63,490 nt of DNA from Candidatus Tityobacter terrigena (GTDB lineage Bacteria; Vulcanimicrobiota; Vulcanimicrobiia; Vulcanimicrobiales; Vulcanimicrobiaceae), in NCBI GenBank assembly GCA_003156715.1, contig PMHO01000054.1, positions 2,749 to 66,238 of the forward strand, given 5' to 3'. Made by a program: the position numbers and the translations under genes. Positions 7,637 through 17,706 of the stretch are shown in pieces (position 1 is the stretch's first letter; each line of letters starts with the position of its first letter). The notes beneath the pieces are model-generated. The model was not told the DNA's origin. It saw only the letters and a list, made by a program, of their open reading frames with translations, and made no database searches.

Positions 7637-10288
7637 CTAATTTGCAGCGCTTTCGGCTTCGATTCCCAGGCGTAGCGCGGCCGCGACGGCCTCGGTGCGC
7701 GTCGAGACGCCGAGCTTCGATAAAGCCGACGCGACGTGATGGTCGACGGTGCGAACCGAACGGCAGAGACGCTCGGCAATTTCGGAGTTCTTGAGGCCTT
7801 CGCACAGGAGCGCGACGACCTCGAGCTCGCGCTCCGTCAGGTCGCGCGGATTCGCCTTGGTCGACGCGCGCAGCCCGCGCGGGAGGCCGCGCACTGCGGC
7901 GGCTCGCAGTTGACGGCGCAGCGCCCTCGCCGCGGGACGCGCGCCCAGGCGTTCGAACATTTCGAGCGCCTCGACTTGCGCTTGCGTGTCGCCTTCACCG
8001 AGCGCGCGAGCCTGCTCGTACGGGCAGCCCAGTGCTGCCCAAGCGTTCGCGGCCTCGCGGAAGCGGCCGGCGATCTGCAATTCGAACGGCTCCGCGCACG
8101 GCGCGGGCGGGATGTCCGCGGCGCCGGCCCGATGCAACCAATACGTCAGTTCGCCGCCCAGCCACACGTCATCGCGGCTGGCTGCCACAAGCAGCGCGGC
8201 GCGAGCCTCCTCGACGGTTGCGCGCAGGTCGCCGCGCAGATACGCGGCTTCGGCGCGGGCCGCACGGACCGGCGCCGCGCGCGGCAGCGCATCGCTCGAG
8301 CCGGCAAGTGCCAGCGCTTCGTCGAGTACGTCCTGCGCGCCGGACTCTCCGTGCCGGGTCCGCACGCGTCCGAGCGCAACCAGCGCGTAGATCCGGCTGA
8401 TCGTGCGATCGTCCGTTCCATCGATGACGTCGAGTGCGTGGCGCACCGCTTCGTCCCAGCGACCGAGGTACGTCTCGCACAGCGCGAGCCACGAGGTCGC
8501 GTACGTAGCGGCGCTATCGATGTCGCGTTGCCGGGCGAATGCGATCGCCGCGAGGAGCTGCTCGCGCGCCTCCCGGAGCCGAAAGACCTCGCCCGAACCC
8601 GAGCCGAGGTTATTGGTGATGATCGCGGCCATGAAGTCGAGCCCGCTCGCAACGGCAAGATCCGCTGCGTGCTGCAAGTGCTTGCAACCCGCCTCGTAGT
8701 CGACGAAGAGCGTCGCGGCCCCGAGCGTGCCGAGCGCGGCCGCTAACACGTCGGGCCCGCCGAACCGTTCGGCGAGAACGACCGCTTTGTTGCTCCACGC
8801 GATCGCGTCGCCGCACTCTCGGTTGAGGAAGCGGAGGTGCGCCTGGACGCGGTAAGCGCGAGCGAGTTCGAGACCCGGGGCCTGTGCTTCGAGCAATTCA
8901 ACCGCATGGAGGCTCGCCGCATCGGCTTCGGTATTGCGCAAAGCTCTGATATAGGCGAGCGCTAGTTCGCTGAGATTTTCCGCCTGGCCCACCGTATTTG
9001 CGGCGCCGCTGTGCAAGGTAGCGGCTTCCGACCGCGCTGCGATGGCTTCGTCCAACTGAGCGGTAAACTGGCACTCGCGAGCGTACCCCTCGAGCAAAGC
9101 GATGCGTTCGGCCGTTCCCTCCGCGCCCCCGCCCGCGCACGCGAGCGCGGCACGATACTGGGCTATGGCCTCTCGGTGCGCGCCGCGTTGCGCTGCCTGT
9201 CGTGCTGCTTCGGGGGCATACTTTAGGACGGCTGCATCGTCGCCGACGCGCGCCGCGTGATGCGCTAGGCGGGCCGCGGAAGCCGGGCTCTCATCATGCT
9301 TCACCAGCGCTTCGAGCACGCGGGCATGCAGCGCGCGCGCCGCGGGCTCCGACAAAGAGGATTCGACGACGATTCGTGCGAGCTCGTGACGAAAGTATAG
9401 CGCGGACGCTTCCGCCATCAAGAGCCCTGAATTGAGGCACTCTTCAAGCGGGAGAACGCCACCTGGCAGCAGCGCTTCGACGAGCCAACGCTCGATTTTT
9501 CTTGGAACGACCGAGGCAATGGTGATGACGGCCCGCGCGTCGGGCGTCAGGCGCGCGAAGCGAGCGAGCACCAGGTCTTGCGCGCTGCGTGGAATGCCGT
9601 CGCCCGGGCTGCGCAGCAGTTCGGTGACGAAGAACGGGTTACCGCGGGTCGCTTCGTAGATGCCGGCCGGCGACCGAAACGCGCGGCGCGCGAGCAGGTC
9701 GACGGCTTCCGGTGAGAGCCGCGGTAGGTCGACCCGCGTTACGGTCCCGCCCGGCAATTCGCCGATGACGCGGCGCAATGGATGAGTGGCGGTCACCTCG
9801 TCATCCCGGTAGGAGACGGCGAGGAGACATGCCACGCGGTCGATGCGCCGCCCCAGGAATTTGAGGAGATCGAAGGTCGCCTCGTCCGCCCAGTGCGCGT
9901 CGTCGATAACCATGAGCGTCGGCCGGCGGCTCTGCTGCAACTCGGCGACAACGCCGTCGAAGAGGGCGGCGCGGTCACTACCGGCTCTAAGGTGCACTTC
10001 GAAGCGAACGTCGGAAGAGCGGGCGATGTCGTACAACGGCGCAAGCGGATGCGGTGTTTGCAAGGCATCGCACGCACCCCACCAGAGCCGTGCGTTGGGG
10101 TGGGCCGCCGCCAGTGCGCGCAGGATGCTGGTTTTCCCGATCCCCGCCTCGCCGGCGACGAGCGCGGTATGCCCCGAGCCGCTCGCGACGAGCGCGAGGC
10201 GATCCCGAAGTATGCGGAGCGCCTCATCGCGCTCGACTAAGGTGCCGGCGCGCAGGATAGGCGGACTCGCGCCCGACTGGGCAGCCAT
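7637..10288 (-). CDS. LuxR-family large ATP-binding (LAL/MalT-like) transcriptional regulator
   Basis: An 883-residue STAND-type regulator. An N-terminal P-loop NTPase has Walker [10 protein letters not shown] (46-54) and Walker [11 protein letters not shown] (124-133). A central alpha-helical, TPR-like sensor region covers about 350-800. The C-terminal LuxR helix-turn-helix reads '[45 protein letters not shown]' (last about 65 residues). Such proteins bind an inducer through the TPR region, hydrolyse ATP and activate transcription. ATG at 10286-10288 is chosen because AAGGAT precedes it and a longer frame would run into the upstream gene. It lies 43 bp after the preceding gene in the same direction and may belong to the SPFH gene run. 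The target is unknown. Confidence 0.9.
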   Translation of the reverse strand: MAAQSGASPPILRAGTLVERDEALRILRDRLALVASGSGHTALVAGEAGIGKTSILRALAAAHPNARLWWGACDALQTPHPLAPLYDIARSSDVRFEVHLRAGSDRAALFDGVVAELQQSRRPTLMVIDDAHWADEATFDLLKFLGRRIDRVACLLAVSYRDDEVTATHPLRRVIGELPGGTVTRVDLPRLSPEAVDLLARRAFRSPAGIYEATRGNPFFVTELLRSPGDGIPRSAQDLVLARFARLTPDARAVITIASVVPRKIERWLVEALLPGGVLPLEECLNSGLLMAEASALYFRHELARIVVESSLSEPAARALHARVLEALVKHDESPASAARLAHHAARVGDDAAVLKYAPEAARQAAQRGAHREAIAQYRAALACAGGGAEGTAERIALLEGYARECQFTAQLDEAIAARSEAATLHSGAANTVGQAENLSELALAYIRALRNTEADAASLHAVELLEAQAPGLELARAYRVQAHLRFLNRECGDAIAWSNKAVVLAERFGGPDVLAAALGTLGAATLFVDYEAGCKHLQHAADLAVASGLDFMAAIITNNLGSGSGEVFRLREAREQLLAAIAFARQRDIDSAATYATSWLALCETYLGRWDEAVRHALDVIDGTDDRTISRIYALVALGRVRTRHGESGAQDVLDEALALAGSSDALPRAAPVRAARAEAAYLRGDLRATVEEARAALLVAASRDDVWLGGELTYWLHRAGAADIPPAPCAEPFELQIAGRFREAANAWAALGCPYEQARALGEGDTQAQVEALEMFERLGARPAARALRRQLRAAAVRGLPRGLRASTKANPRDLTERELEVVALLCEGLKNSEIAERLCRSVRTVDHHVASALSKLGVSTRTEAVAAALRLGIEAESAAN

Positions 10289-10331
10289 CAAACGATCCTT
10301 GGAAAATATGCCGCTCGGCGCATACCTGGCG

Positions 10332-10928
10332 CTAGCCTCGCAGCAGCGTGCCGCGTGCCTCGAAAGCGCGACCCAGGTCCTCCAGTTCATTTTCCAGCGG
10401 GCCGAGTGACTCGTCGTCGAAGCTGGCGGCGTCGAGTGCTGACGCGGCGGCGCGCGCACGCTCGGCGCCGGACGCGAGTTGGACGTCGAAGCCGATCAGC
10501 TTGTAGAGCATTGCTTGCTCGTCGCGCACCCGGAACCAGATGCTGTCGGTGGCCGGCGTTTCGGCACTGCAGAAAACGCCGATCAAGGCCTCACAGTGCT
10601 TGCGCGCCGCGTCGATCGCTCGCAGCCGGCGCAGGCTCTCGTCGGGCGGCAAGGGATGTTCGCGCGACGCGGGCGGCACGTTGCGCGCACGATAGCGCTG
10701 CTCGAAAGCCGCGAGCGCGCGGGCGGTTTCACCGAGCACGTTGGATGCCCGTTCGCGAACGATCGCGTCGTTGGAGCGCGCGACGTTGCGCGCATCGTAG
10801 AAGTTGTAGCCGAAACCGCTCATCGCAACCTGGAGCGCCTGGATGACTGGGTCGGTCGCGGGACGCCGCGGATCGACTAGTGCTTCGACGACGTCCTCGA
10901 CGACGAGCGGTTTCGGCGGTAGCTGCAT
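10332..10928 (-). CDS. Unknown helical protein downstream of SPFH gene (198 aa)
   Basis: Family not recognised. It is predicted mostly alpha-helical and cytosolic, with conserved-looking stretches '[28 protein letters not shown]' and '[21 protein letters not shown]'. No signal peptide or membrane segment is seen. ATG at 10926-10928 is 4 nt after the stop of the SPFH gene, and the frame further upstream would only re-read that gene, so this start is firm. Tight coupling suggests it works with the SPFH protein, perhaps as an adaptor or client. Confidence 0.72.
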   Translation of the reverse strand: MQLPPKPLVVEDVVEALVDPRRPATDPVIQALQVAMSGFGYNFYDARNVARSNDAIVRERASNVLGETARALAAFEQRYRARNVPPASREHPLPPDESLRRLRAIDAARKHCEALIGVFCSAETPATDSIWFRVRDEQAMLYKLIGFDVQLASGAERARAAASALDAASFDDESLGPLENELEDLGRAFEARGTLLRG

Positions 10929-10932
10929 CGGT

Positions 10933-11769
10933 CTAGTTGGCGCCGTTGAGTCCTTTGGCCACGGCCTCCGCCGCGATCGTTGGTACCACTCCACCAATCG
11001 AGAACTCGCGTCCGATTGCCATGTTTGGCGCGCTGACCACGCCGCGCTCGGCCATGAGGATCGCGGTATAGTAACGCACTGCATCGATCTCGGAGAGGCC
11101 GAAAGCTTTGAGGGAGATCAGCGCCCGCATGCGCTCGTCGCGCGGCCGTACGAGCACTTTGACGGTATCGAGCGTGATCCCGTAGCCTTGCAGGAACTCG
11201 GAAAGGTGCGTGCGCACGAGTTCGGTGAGATCGTGGATCTTCTCGTTGACTTGCTCGAGTGCGGTCACCTGAATGAGCTGATTGATGGCCTGCTCGACGA
11301 CCGGACCGGCGTACTCGTTGATCGCCTGCGTCGTTAGCACGTGACCGGCGTAGGGCATGTGGGTGACCAGCGCCAGCGCGCCTTCCTTGGTCGGGACGTG
11401 GATGTAGTAATCGACGTCGTAACTCATCTCAGCCATCTCCGCCGAGAGCGCAACGCCGGAGCACTTTACGACGAGTTTGGCGCGGTTGATGTAGAGCGCT
11501 TCGTACTGCCAGGGACTCTGGCCGCCGAAAAAGCCTTGCACGAACGATCCGACCAGCGGCTTGTCGCCGGTCGTGATCGGGTATTGTCCGGTCTCATACA
11601 CGTTGAGAATGGCGCCGCGAGATTTGAGGACGCAAAAATGGTTCGATTCGACCGTGAGCAGCGAGCCGCTGACGATATTCGCCGAGGGGTAGTGGTAGAT
11701 CAGGGTGTCGGGACCCATCACTTCCAGACCCTGCTCTGAGAGGGTCGAGATGACGGTCATGAGAGCCAT
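10933..11769 (-). CDS. SPFH (stomatin/prohibitin/flotillin) domain protein, YdjI-like
   Basis: A 278-residue protein resembling the virion-core-protein-like SPFH family (such as YdjI of Bacillus). A beta-rich N-terminus contains 'SGSLLTVESNHFCVLKSRG', followed by the SPFH core ('NRAKLVVKCSGVALSAEMAEMSYDVDYYIHV') and a helical 'LVRTHLSEFLQGYGITLDTVKVLVRP' end. There is no N-terminal transmembrane helix. Family members form membrane-associated oligomeric scaffolds and in Bacillus respond to membrane stress. The start has a good Shine-Dalgarno (AAGGAG). The gene overlaps the end of the upstream membrane-protein gene by 13 bp and is followed after 4 bp by the unknown helical protein, so the three are an operon. 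Confidence 0.85.
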   Translation of the reverse strand: MALMTVISTLSEQGLEVMGPDTLIYHYPSANIVSGSLLTVESNHFCVLKSRGAILNVYETGQYPITTGDKPLVGSFVQGFFGGQSPWQYEALYINRAKLVVKCSGVALSAEMAEMSYDVDYYIHVPTKEGALALVTHMPYAGHVLTTQAINEYAGPVVEQAINQLIQVTALEQVNEKIHDLTELVRTHLSEFLQGYGITLDTVKVLVRPRDERMRALISLKAFGLSEIDAVRYYTAILMAERGVVSAPNMAIGREFSIGGVVPTIAAEAVAKGLNGAN

Positions 11770-12392
11770 GAGGTACTCCTTGCCGAGCGTGCGGCGAGCG
11801 GTGGCAGTGGTGCGCTGGGGGAGAGGGGTGGTTGCGGATCGAGGGCGCGCATCCGTGGCATCATTGGGAAGGCGGGCAGCACCGCGCCGGCCCCGCGCCG
11901 GATCGCGGCGCGGTCTGTGGTCCTTGTTTGTTTCTTGACGGGCTGCTTGGGAATTGTGAGCGCCCGGGCGAGGTCTTGGGGAGCGGCTTTGATCGCGACC
12001 TCGACAACGACGGCGGAGGCCGCAGTGTCGGCGGCGCTTGCCGCTTGGGCCGCCGCGACGCGCTTTGCAAGTTCGCGGGCTGCATCAAGACGCGCCGCCG
12101 GCGAGCCGCCACCTTGGGCGCGCTGCTCCAAGAAAAGCTCGAGCGCCTGGGCGACCTGCGGGTTCGTCGCCACGCGCACCTCGCCGCTCTTGTTGCGGCG
12201 TGCCGGCTGTTGGCTAGCGATGATCGCGCGCAGCCGCGCCTCCCGCTCGGCCTCGCCTGACGGGTTCGATCCGTCAGCGTGCGGAGGCGCCACGCCGGCA
12301 CGCTTCTGGGACGAGCGGATGGCACGAACGATGGTGCCGCTGAAAACCAGCGCCAGGACGACAAGAACAAAGACGACGGTGCCGGCATGCAT
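11757..12392 (-). CDS. Membrane-anchored Ala-rich protein upstream of SPFH gene (211 aa)
   Basis: It begins MHAGTVVFVLVVLALVFSGTIVRAI, a single transmembrane anchor (about 4-24), followed by a long charged and Ala-rich helical region (45-150) and a Pro/Arg-rich tail. Function not recognised. The 3' end overlaps the SPFH start by 13 bp, the tightest coupling in this run, so a membrane tether for the SPFH scaffold is a reasonable guess. The start ATG lacks a clear Shine-Dalgarno. Confidence 0.68.
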   Translation of the reverse strand: MHAGTVVFVLVVLALVFSGTIVRAIRSSQKRAGVAPPHADGSNPSGEAEREARLRAIIASQQPARRNKSGEVRVATNPQVAQALELFLEQRAQGGGSPAARLDAARELAKRVAAAQAASAADTAASAVVVEVAIKAAPQDLARALTIPKQPVKKQTRTTDRAAIRRGAGAVLPAFPMMPRMRALDPQPPLSPSAPLPPLAARSARSTSWLS

Positions 12393-12626
12393 GGGGACCG
12401 TCCTAGCTGGGAAGCGGGAGGATGTCGGGTCCGTCCACGAGTTGGCGACCGGCAGGCGAAATCCCGCGCGGCGCCGCGAGGTGTGTCGGGCCGGCGCTCT
12501 GAGGGTCGCCCTGTCGTCGAGACCGAGTGCACGCTGCAGGCGCTGGAACGGTTTTGGAACGCTCCTGGTCTAGCGTGAACTGAACGGAGCGACTTGCTCC
12601 GCGTGCCGAAAGGAATAACGATTCTC

Positions 12627-13622
12627 ATGCGGTTCAACGCATCGTTCGGTTCCACGCTCGGAACCGTCGCCTTCTCCCTCACGGCCTGTTCCGGCAATGG
12701 ATCTCAGTTCGCGCCGGGCGCGAATCAGGGAATCTTCGCACAGTCGCGCGCAGCGAACAGCTCCACCTTGCGGATCGTCGATCGCGCTTCAGTTAAGGCC
12801 CAGATTGACGTCGCCCAATACGGCAGTGGTGCCTCGGCGCCGGGTCAGGTCAACGAATATACGGCCAACAACAAGAAGAACGTCGGTCCATTCTGCCAGA
12901 TCGAAGGCCTCATCCAGGTTATCGGAATCGAAACTGACGAGTCCGGTAATCTCTGGGTACCGCAGCTGGCAACGGCGTCTGGACCTGGCGAGATTATCGA
13001 GTACGCTCCCGACTGCGGAGCTCCAATCGCGACGTTGAGCGTTCCGAGCGGCTGGGCCATCGATATCGCGTTTGCCAAGAACGGCACCATCTATGTCAGC
13101 AACGATCTCGGGCCGGTCGGCACGGGGCCGGGCTCCATTTTGGTTTACCCGGCAGGCGCGACCTCGCCGGACGGTGAGCTCACGAATCCGGCCGTTGCCG
13201 CTTCGCAGGGCGTAGCAGTCGATTCGAAGGGCAACGTCTTTCAGTCGTACGGCGGCAATCCGGGGGGCGTGCTCGAATTCAAGGGGGGCGGAGGCAGCGG
13301 CACCATCCTAACGGGCATCGACATCCCTCAACCGGGTTTCGTCTTCATCGACAAACATAACGATCTCATCGTCATCGATGACGGCACGAAACTCGACACG
13401 TTCGCACCTCCTTACGCTGCGCTCGCATCGTCGTTCAGGCTCAAAGGAGTGTCGAGCCAGTGCGCGATCGATAAGGCCGAGAAGAACGTCGCCTGCGCCG
13501 ATTACCAGAACGACACCGTCGACGTCTACGCCTACCCCTCCGGCACGTATCAATATAGCTTCAACAGCGGCCTACGGCAGCAGGCCGCATACACCTTCGG
13601 CGTCGCACAAGATCCGCGCTGA
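12627..13622 (+). CDS. Secreted lipoprotein with NHL/SMP-30-like beta-propeller
   Basis: 331 residues from ATG 12627. The signal peptide ends in lipobox-like 'SLTAC' (about residues 16-20), which is the reason for choosing this start over an upstream TTG. The mature part shows propeller blades: 'ESGNLWVPQ', 'KNGTIYVSND', 'SKGNVFQSYGG', 'KHNDLIVIDDG' and 'DTVDVYAYPSGTYQYSF'. The recurrent xxGNLxV and 'VYPAGATSPDGELTN' patterns mark NHL-like extracellular proteins. A similar protein is cut by the right edge of the window. Likely a periplasmic or surface-exposed binding protein or lactonase-fold protein; the ligand is unknown. Confidence 0.78.
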   Translation: MRFNASFGSTLGTVAFSLTACSGNGSQFAPGANQGIFAQSRAANSSTLRIVDRASVKAQIDVAQYGSGASAPGQVNEYTANNKKNVGPFCQIEGLIQVIGIETDESGNLWVPQLATASGPGEIIEYAPDCGAPIATLSVPSGWAIDIAFAKNGTIYVSNDLGPVGTGPGSILVYPAGATSPDGELTNPAVAASQGVAVDSKGNVFQSYGGNPGGVLEFKGGGGSGTILTGIDIPQPGFVFIDKHNDLIVIDDGTKLDTFAPPYAALASSFRLKGVSSQCAIDKAEKNVACADYQNDTVDVYAYPSGTYQYSFNSGLRQQAAYTFGVAQDPR

Positions 13623-13643
13623 ATAAGCTACGAGCAGAAACGC

Positions 13644-13680
13644 AAGAGGGCGGGATCTACGGGTCAGCCCTCTTTCTCGT
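13644..13680 (+). terminator. Rho-independent terminator-like hairpin
   Basis: An 8-bp stem AAGAGGGC (13644-13651) / GCCCTCTT (13667-13674) with a 15-nt loop is followed by a T-rich run (TTTCTCGTTT). It is placed 20 bp after the propeller lipoprotein stop and before the convergent 67-aa gene. Confidence 0.7.
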
Positions 13681-13728
13681 TTGGTTAGCCGGGTGGGCGT
13701 TATAAAGTGAGTCGGCTGTGTCCCTCGC

Positions 13729-13932
13729 TCAGGGATCGCGAAGATCGGCCTCGAGCCTCAGGCTTAGAAAATCCCTGAGATCGGCCAGTTTCGTGAAGAA
13801 AAACCGCCGGTCGCTCGCGAGTTCGACGACGCTGCCTCGTATGGCAGCACTGCCGGCTTCACTCCATACGCGCAGCACGAAGACTCGTTCGAAACGGCGA
13901 CCTGCGCTCCTCGCCCGCGGGCGTCCGGACAT
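13729..13932 (-). CDS. Small conserved hypothetical protein (67 aa)
   Basis: MSGRPRARSAGRRFERVFVLRVWSE... ends with a 'GSVVELASDRRFFFTKLADLRDFLSLRL' region. This pattern recurs in short bacterial proteins of unknown function. It is predicted to be a small beta-alpha domain. ATG at 13930-13932 is preferred over longer frames because GGGGAGGG lies just upstream. It is convergent with the propeller lipoprotein and lies downstream of the BTAD regulator on the same strand. Confidence 0.6.
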   Translation of the reverse strand: MSGRPRARSAGRRFERVFVLRVWSEAGSAAIRGSVVELASDRRFFFTKLADLRDFLSLRLEADLRDP

Positions 13933-14068
13933 GCTTCCCTCCCCTGGAGTTACTTGCGATTTCGCAATACGAGACGAGCGTAGCGCCGCGGCGTTCCCGT
14001 AACGTCTCCCCATGCCATTCGGCGCACGACGCGGGATCGGGGGATGCTGGCGTTTCTCCAGCCGGGTC

Positions 14069-17000
14069 CTATGCCCGTGGGGCGCGCGACGCGCGCCGCG
14101 CGTGCCGCGGAGGGTCGATCGCCTGAGGAAAGGCTACGACGCATGGTGAGTCGGACGGTGGCCACTCGTCGAGTTCGACCGCGGCGCGCAGCGCAACGTG
14201 CATCGGCATTGCTTCGAACGATGCGCGCAAACCAGGGTCCGAGAGTGCGGCCAACTGCTTGACGTACGCTTCGTGCGCGCGCTGCATCGCACGGCGCGCG
14301 TCGCCGGGTTCCTCAGCCGCTCGATGGACGCATGCATCGATCCAGTGATGACGGATAGCGTAGGGTCCGACGCGACCGCGCAGCATTTCAACGGCCCGGC
14401 CGAGCGCATTCCTCGCAGCCGCGAGCCGTCCGCCTCCGAGATGCGTGACGGCCAGATCGTCGAGCACTTCCACAGCATTCTCCCACCTGCCCGTACGGTT
14501 ATGGAGCTCGAAAGCCCGGTCCAGTTCTCTCGTTGACGCATCGAATTCTCGTTGACATCGAAGCAGCCGGCCTCGATTCTGGCTAAAGGCGCCCAAGAAA
14601 CGCGATTCGGGAAGTCTCTCCACGAGTGGAGCGGCGTATTCGAGCGCGCGAGACAAAGCGACGATGTCACCGCACTGCCAGGCGGCGTCGGCAGCGTTCA
14701 CGGCTGCCACCGCAGCCGTCGAGATGGAAGCATCTTGCGTGGTGTCCGCCGCGCGCCAGCACCATTCGATGGCCTCCGTAAAGTTGCCGACGTCGATGAG
14801 CACGCAGCCGAGATCGCACATCACGCCCTGAAGCCGCGCAGTCAGCCCGAGCGATTCGCAGAGACGCCGCGCTTCGCGGAGCTGGTACAACGCGTCTTCG
14901 ATCTGCCAGCAGCTCCATGAAGTCACCCCGAGAATATTTCGACAATCCGCTTCAAACCTACGGTCGCCGATCTCCAGACCTAAGGCAAGTGCAGACCGGC
15001 CTAGCTCGGCGGCGCGAACGTGGTCGTGTTGCTCTTGAGCCACAGCGCTCGCGTCGCGCAGAGCCTGTATGCGAACTTCGGTGTCGCCCACACGCTCCGC
15101 GAGGCTCACGGCCTCCGACGCCAAGTGCCCCGCATCGCTCGCACGGCCGGGCATCAGAGAACACACGCGCGCAGCGAAGGCCGTCACGCGAGCCCGCGAA
15201 ACGTCGTCACCGAGCGCTCCGTAGCGCTCCCGCGCGCGGAAGGCGCTCTCGATCGAGCATCCGTACTCGCCGTCGTTCTCTTGGCGCCTCGAGCGAACTT
15301 CATCGGCGGCCGCCAGCCAGCGCTCGCTTCGCGCTGCAACGGCGTGCTGCGTGAGACGCTCGGTCGTCTCGATCTCCGCCGCGCGATTGCCGCTGCGAAA
15401 GGCGAGATCGATGCGGCGCACCAGCGTAGCGCACATGGCGTCCACTCCGCACCGCGCCGCGACCTGTTCCAGTTCTCCCAGGCCGGTGCTCTCGGCGTTC
15501 TCGTCCCCAAGCCGCGCGCTCATCCGGCTTCGGAGGAGCAGTAGATCGTAACGCTCCAGGTCGCTGCCGGGTGCGAGGGTTAATGCGCGGCTGCTCAGAT
15601 CGCGCGCTTCGGCGTTGGCGTGCAAGCGCGCGGCACGGTGCGCCGCGGCCGCATAGTGGACCGCAGCGCTGGCCGCATCCCGGCCCCGTTCGTAGTGCAA
15701 CGCGATCTCGCCGGCCCGCTCGCCGAGGTTGTCGGAAACGAGTTCGTCGAGGATGCGCGCGATCCGGCGATGACGTCGCGCTCGCGCGCCGCTCGGGATC
15801 GCTTCGTAGATGGCACCGTGAACGAGGTGATGCGTGAACGCGTACTCGTAGCGTTCGCGCTCGGTTGACTCGCGGATCAGGTGGCGGTCGAGAAGTTCGT
15901 CGAGCCCATCCAAGAGCTCGCCTTCCGGAAGCCCCGCAATCTCGCGCACGATATCGACCGTAAATGCCTCGCCTGCTACGGCGGCAATCTCTGCAACGGC
16001 ACGACCGGGCGATGCCAGGGATGCGACGCGGTCCGTGATCATTGCGCTCACGCTCGCCGGTACGACAGGGCTCTCCGTGGCGGCGCGCCCTGCGTCCCGA
16101 AGCAACTCGGTCACGAACAGAGGGTTTCCCCCGCTTCGGCGGAGCAGCGATGTCAGGAACTCCGCCGATGGCTCCTGCGCAACGATCGCTGCTACGAGGA
16201 GACTGACCGCAGGTTTGTTGAGCGGACCGACGTCCACGCGTTCGGCGATCGGCTGCGATGCGTGCTCGAGGGCGCGCAACGGATGGCTACGGCCAGCTTC
16301 TTCGCGCCGGTAGGTCGCAACGATCAGTACGGGCGACCGAGATAGGCGGGGAACGATTCCCCCGATCGCTTCGATCGTAGCCGTCCCGGCGCGGTGCAGA
16401 TCTTCGAGAATCACGAGAAGTGGCCGCGGGCGTGCGAGCGCGACGAATAATTGGGCGAGCGCGTCGAAGAGACGGGCGCGTTCGCTCTGCGGATCAAGCC
16501 GCGCTAGCTGCGGGATGTCGGGACGATGCGACCGCAGCTCTGGCACGAGCTCGGCGACGGCTGCAAGGAGCGGTGGAGCGAGCGCGATTCCGGCGATCAG
16601 AGGCAGCGCGCCGCGCAAGGCCATCGATAGGCACTGGTACGGATCCCGCTCGGGTAAACTGGTCGTCCCGGCGATGACGCGGCCGCCTTCCGCCTCGGCA
16701 ACGAGTGCGAGCTCCGACACGAGACGGCTCTTCCCGATGCCGGCCTCGCCCCGAACGAATGCGAGGCCGCCATTGCCGCTTGCCGCGCGCAGCCACCAGC
16801 TGCGGAGTCGTTCGAGCTCCTCGGCCCGCCCGATGAACGGAGAACCGATCGTGGTGCGCTTCGCCGTGAGCTCGGTCTCTGCGAGCGTGCTCGGGATCGG
16901 GGCGCCGCGCGCTACGGCATCGCGCAGCGCAACCGTCTCGGGCATCGGATCGACGTTCATCTCGGCCCTTAGGCTGCGCGCGAAGAGGTCAAACTCCGCC

Positions 17001-17608
17001 AGCGCCCCGGCGGAATCGCCGTACTCGTAACGCACGGACATCAGCTGGCGAAGGGCGTCTTCGTGCCAGGGATCGGCGGCGAGCAACCGCCGCGCGTATC
17101 GTTCGGCTACGCCGAATGCGCGCCGGCTTCGGTTTATCACGATCAGCGAGCCGAGACTTGCGAGGTACGTTCCCCGCAAACGCTCTCGCTCGGCCGCGAT
17201 CCAATCGTCGTGGAGTTCCTCGAGCAAATCCCCACCATACAATGCGACGGCTTGCTCGAGCGTTTCCTGATCCGCGAGCAGCCGCTCGAATTCGGCAACG
17301 TCCAGTTCGAATCCGGACGAGCTATTCCACGTGATCGAATGGCCGTCGAACGTGACCCACGGCGCATCCTCGGGTGTGGGTGGCAGCGCATGTACGAGGC
17401 GATAGAGGTTGCGTCGCAGGTTGCGCAGCGCCGTCTCCTCCGCGTCGTCAGGCCAAAGCGTGAAAGCCAGACGCCGCCGCGGGATCGCCTCCCCGCGATG
17501 GAACAGGAGATAGGCCAGCATCGGCAGCGTCCACATGCGGCTTGGCAGCTTGATCTCGGCAACATCGTCGAAGAGCCGGCCGCCACCAAAGAGTTGAACG
17601 CGCAGCAT
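14069..17608 (-). CDS. BTAD/SARP-type transcriptional activator with AAA/STAND ATPase and TPR region
   Basis: 1179 residues. An OmpR-like winged helix occupies about 1-95, with 'LPSRMWTLPMLAYLLFHRGEAIPRRRLAFTLWPD' as the typical start. A bacterial transcriptional activator domain (BTAD, about 100-235) follows. A P-loop ATPase has Walker A GEAGIGKS (287-294) and Walker B-like 'LLVILEDLHRA' (about 398). The remaining about 600 residues are helical repeats. This is the architecture of large SARP-family regulators (AfsR-like and relatives). Start ATG with AAAGG upstream. The neighbours give no clear target; it is the second giant STAND regulator in 10 kb. Confidence 0.88.
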   Translation of the reverse strand: MLRVQLFGGGRLFDDVAEIKLPSRMWTLPMLAYLLFHRGEAIPRRRLAFTLWPDDAEETALRNLRRNLYRLVHALPPTPEDAPWVTFDGHSITWNSSSGFELDVAEFERLLADQETLEQAVALYGGDLLEELHDDWIAAERERLRGTYLASLGSLIVINRSRRAFGVAERYARRLLAADPWHEDALRQLMSVRYEYGDSAGALAEFDLFARSLRAEMNVDPMPETVALRDAVARGAPIPSTLAETELTAKRTTIGSPFIGRAEELERLRSWWLRAASGNGGLAFVRGEAGIGKSRLVSELALVAEAEGGRVIAGTTSLPERDPYQCLSMALRGALPLIAGIALAPPLLAAVAELVPELRSHRPDIPQLARLDPQSERARLFDALAQLFVALARPRPLLVILEDLHRAGTATIEAIGGIVPRLSRSPVLIVATYRREEAGRSHPLRALEHASQPIAERVDVGPLNKPAVSLLVAAIVAQEPSAEFLTSLLRRSGGNPLFVTELLRDAGRAATESPVVPASVSAMITDRVASLASPGRAVAEIAAVAGEAFTVDIVREIAGLPEGELLDGLDELLDRHLIRESTERERYEYAFTHHLVHGAIYEAIPSGARARRHRRIARILDELVSDNLGERAGEIALHYERGRDAASAAVHYAAAAHRAARLHANAEARDLSSRALTLAPGSDLERYDLLLLRSRMSARLGDENAESTGLGELEQVAARCGVDAMCATLVRRIDLAFRSGNRAAEIETTERLTQHAVAARSERWLAAADEVRSRRQENDGEYGCSIESAFRARERYGALGDDVSRARVTAFAARVCSLMPGRASDAGHLASEAVSLAERVGDTEVRIQALRDASAVAQEQHDHVRAAELGRSALALGLEIGDRRFEADCRNILGVTSWSCWQIEDALYQLREARRLCESLGLTARLQGVMCDLGCVLIDVGNFTEAIEWCWRAADTTQDASISTAAVAAVNAADAAWQCGDIVALSRALEYAAPLVERLPESRFLGAFSQNRGRLLRCQREFDASTRELDRAFELHNRTGRWENAVEVLDDLAVTHLGGGRLAAARNALGRAVEMLRGRVGPYAIRHHWIDACVHRAAEEPGDARRAMQRAHEAYVKQLAALSDPGLRASFEAMPMHVALRAAVELDEWPPSDSPCVVAFPQAIDPPRHARRASRAPRA

Positions 17609-17706
17609 TGCAGGGCTTGCCTTTCGGCTGCCCCCCTGACCCCCCTCCGAAATATCGATGCGCGGGGCACGAGCGCTGAGCGCTTTGCAATTTGATTGGG
17701 AATTAG

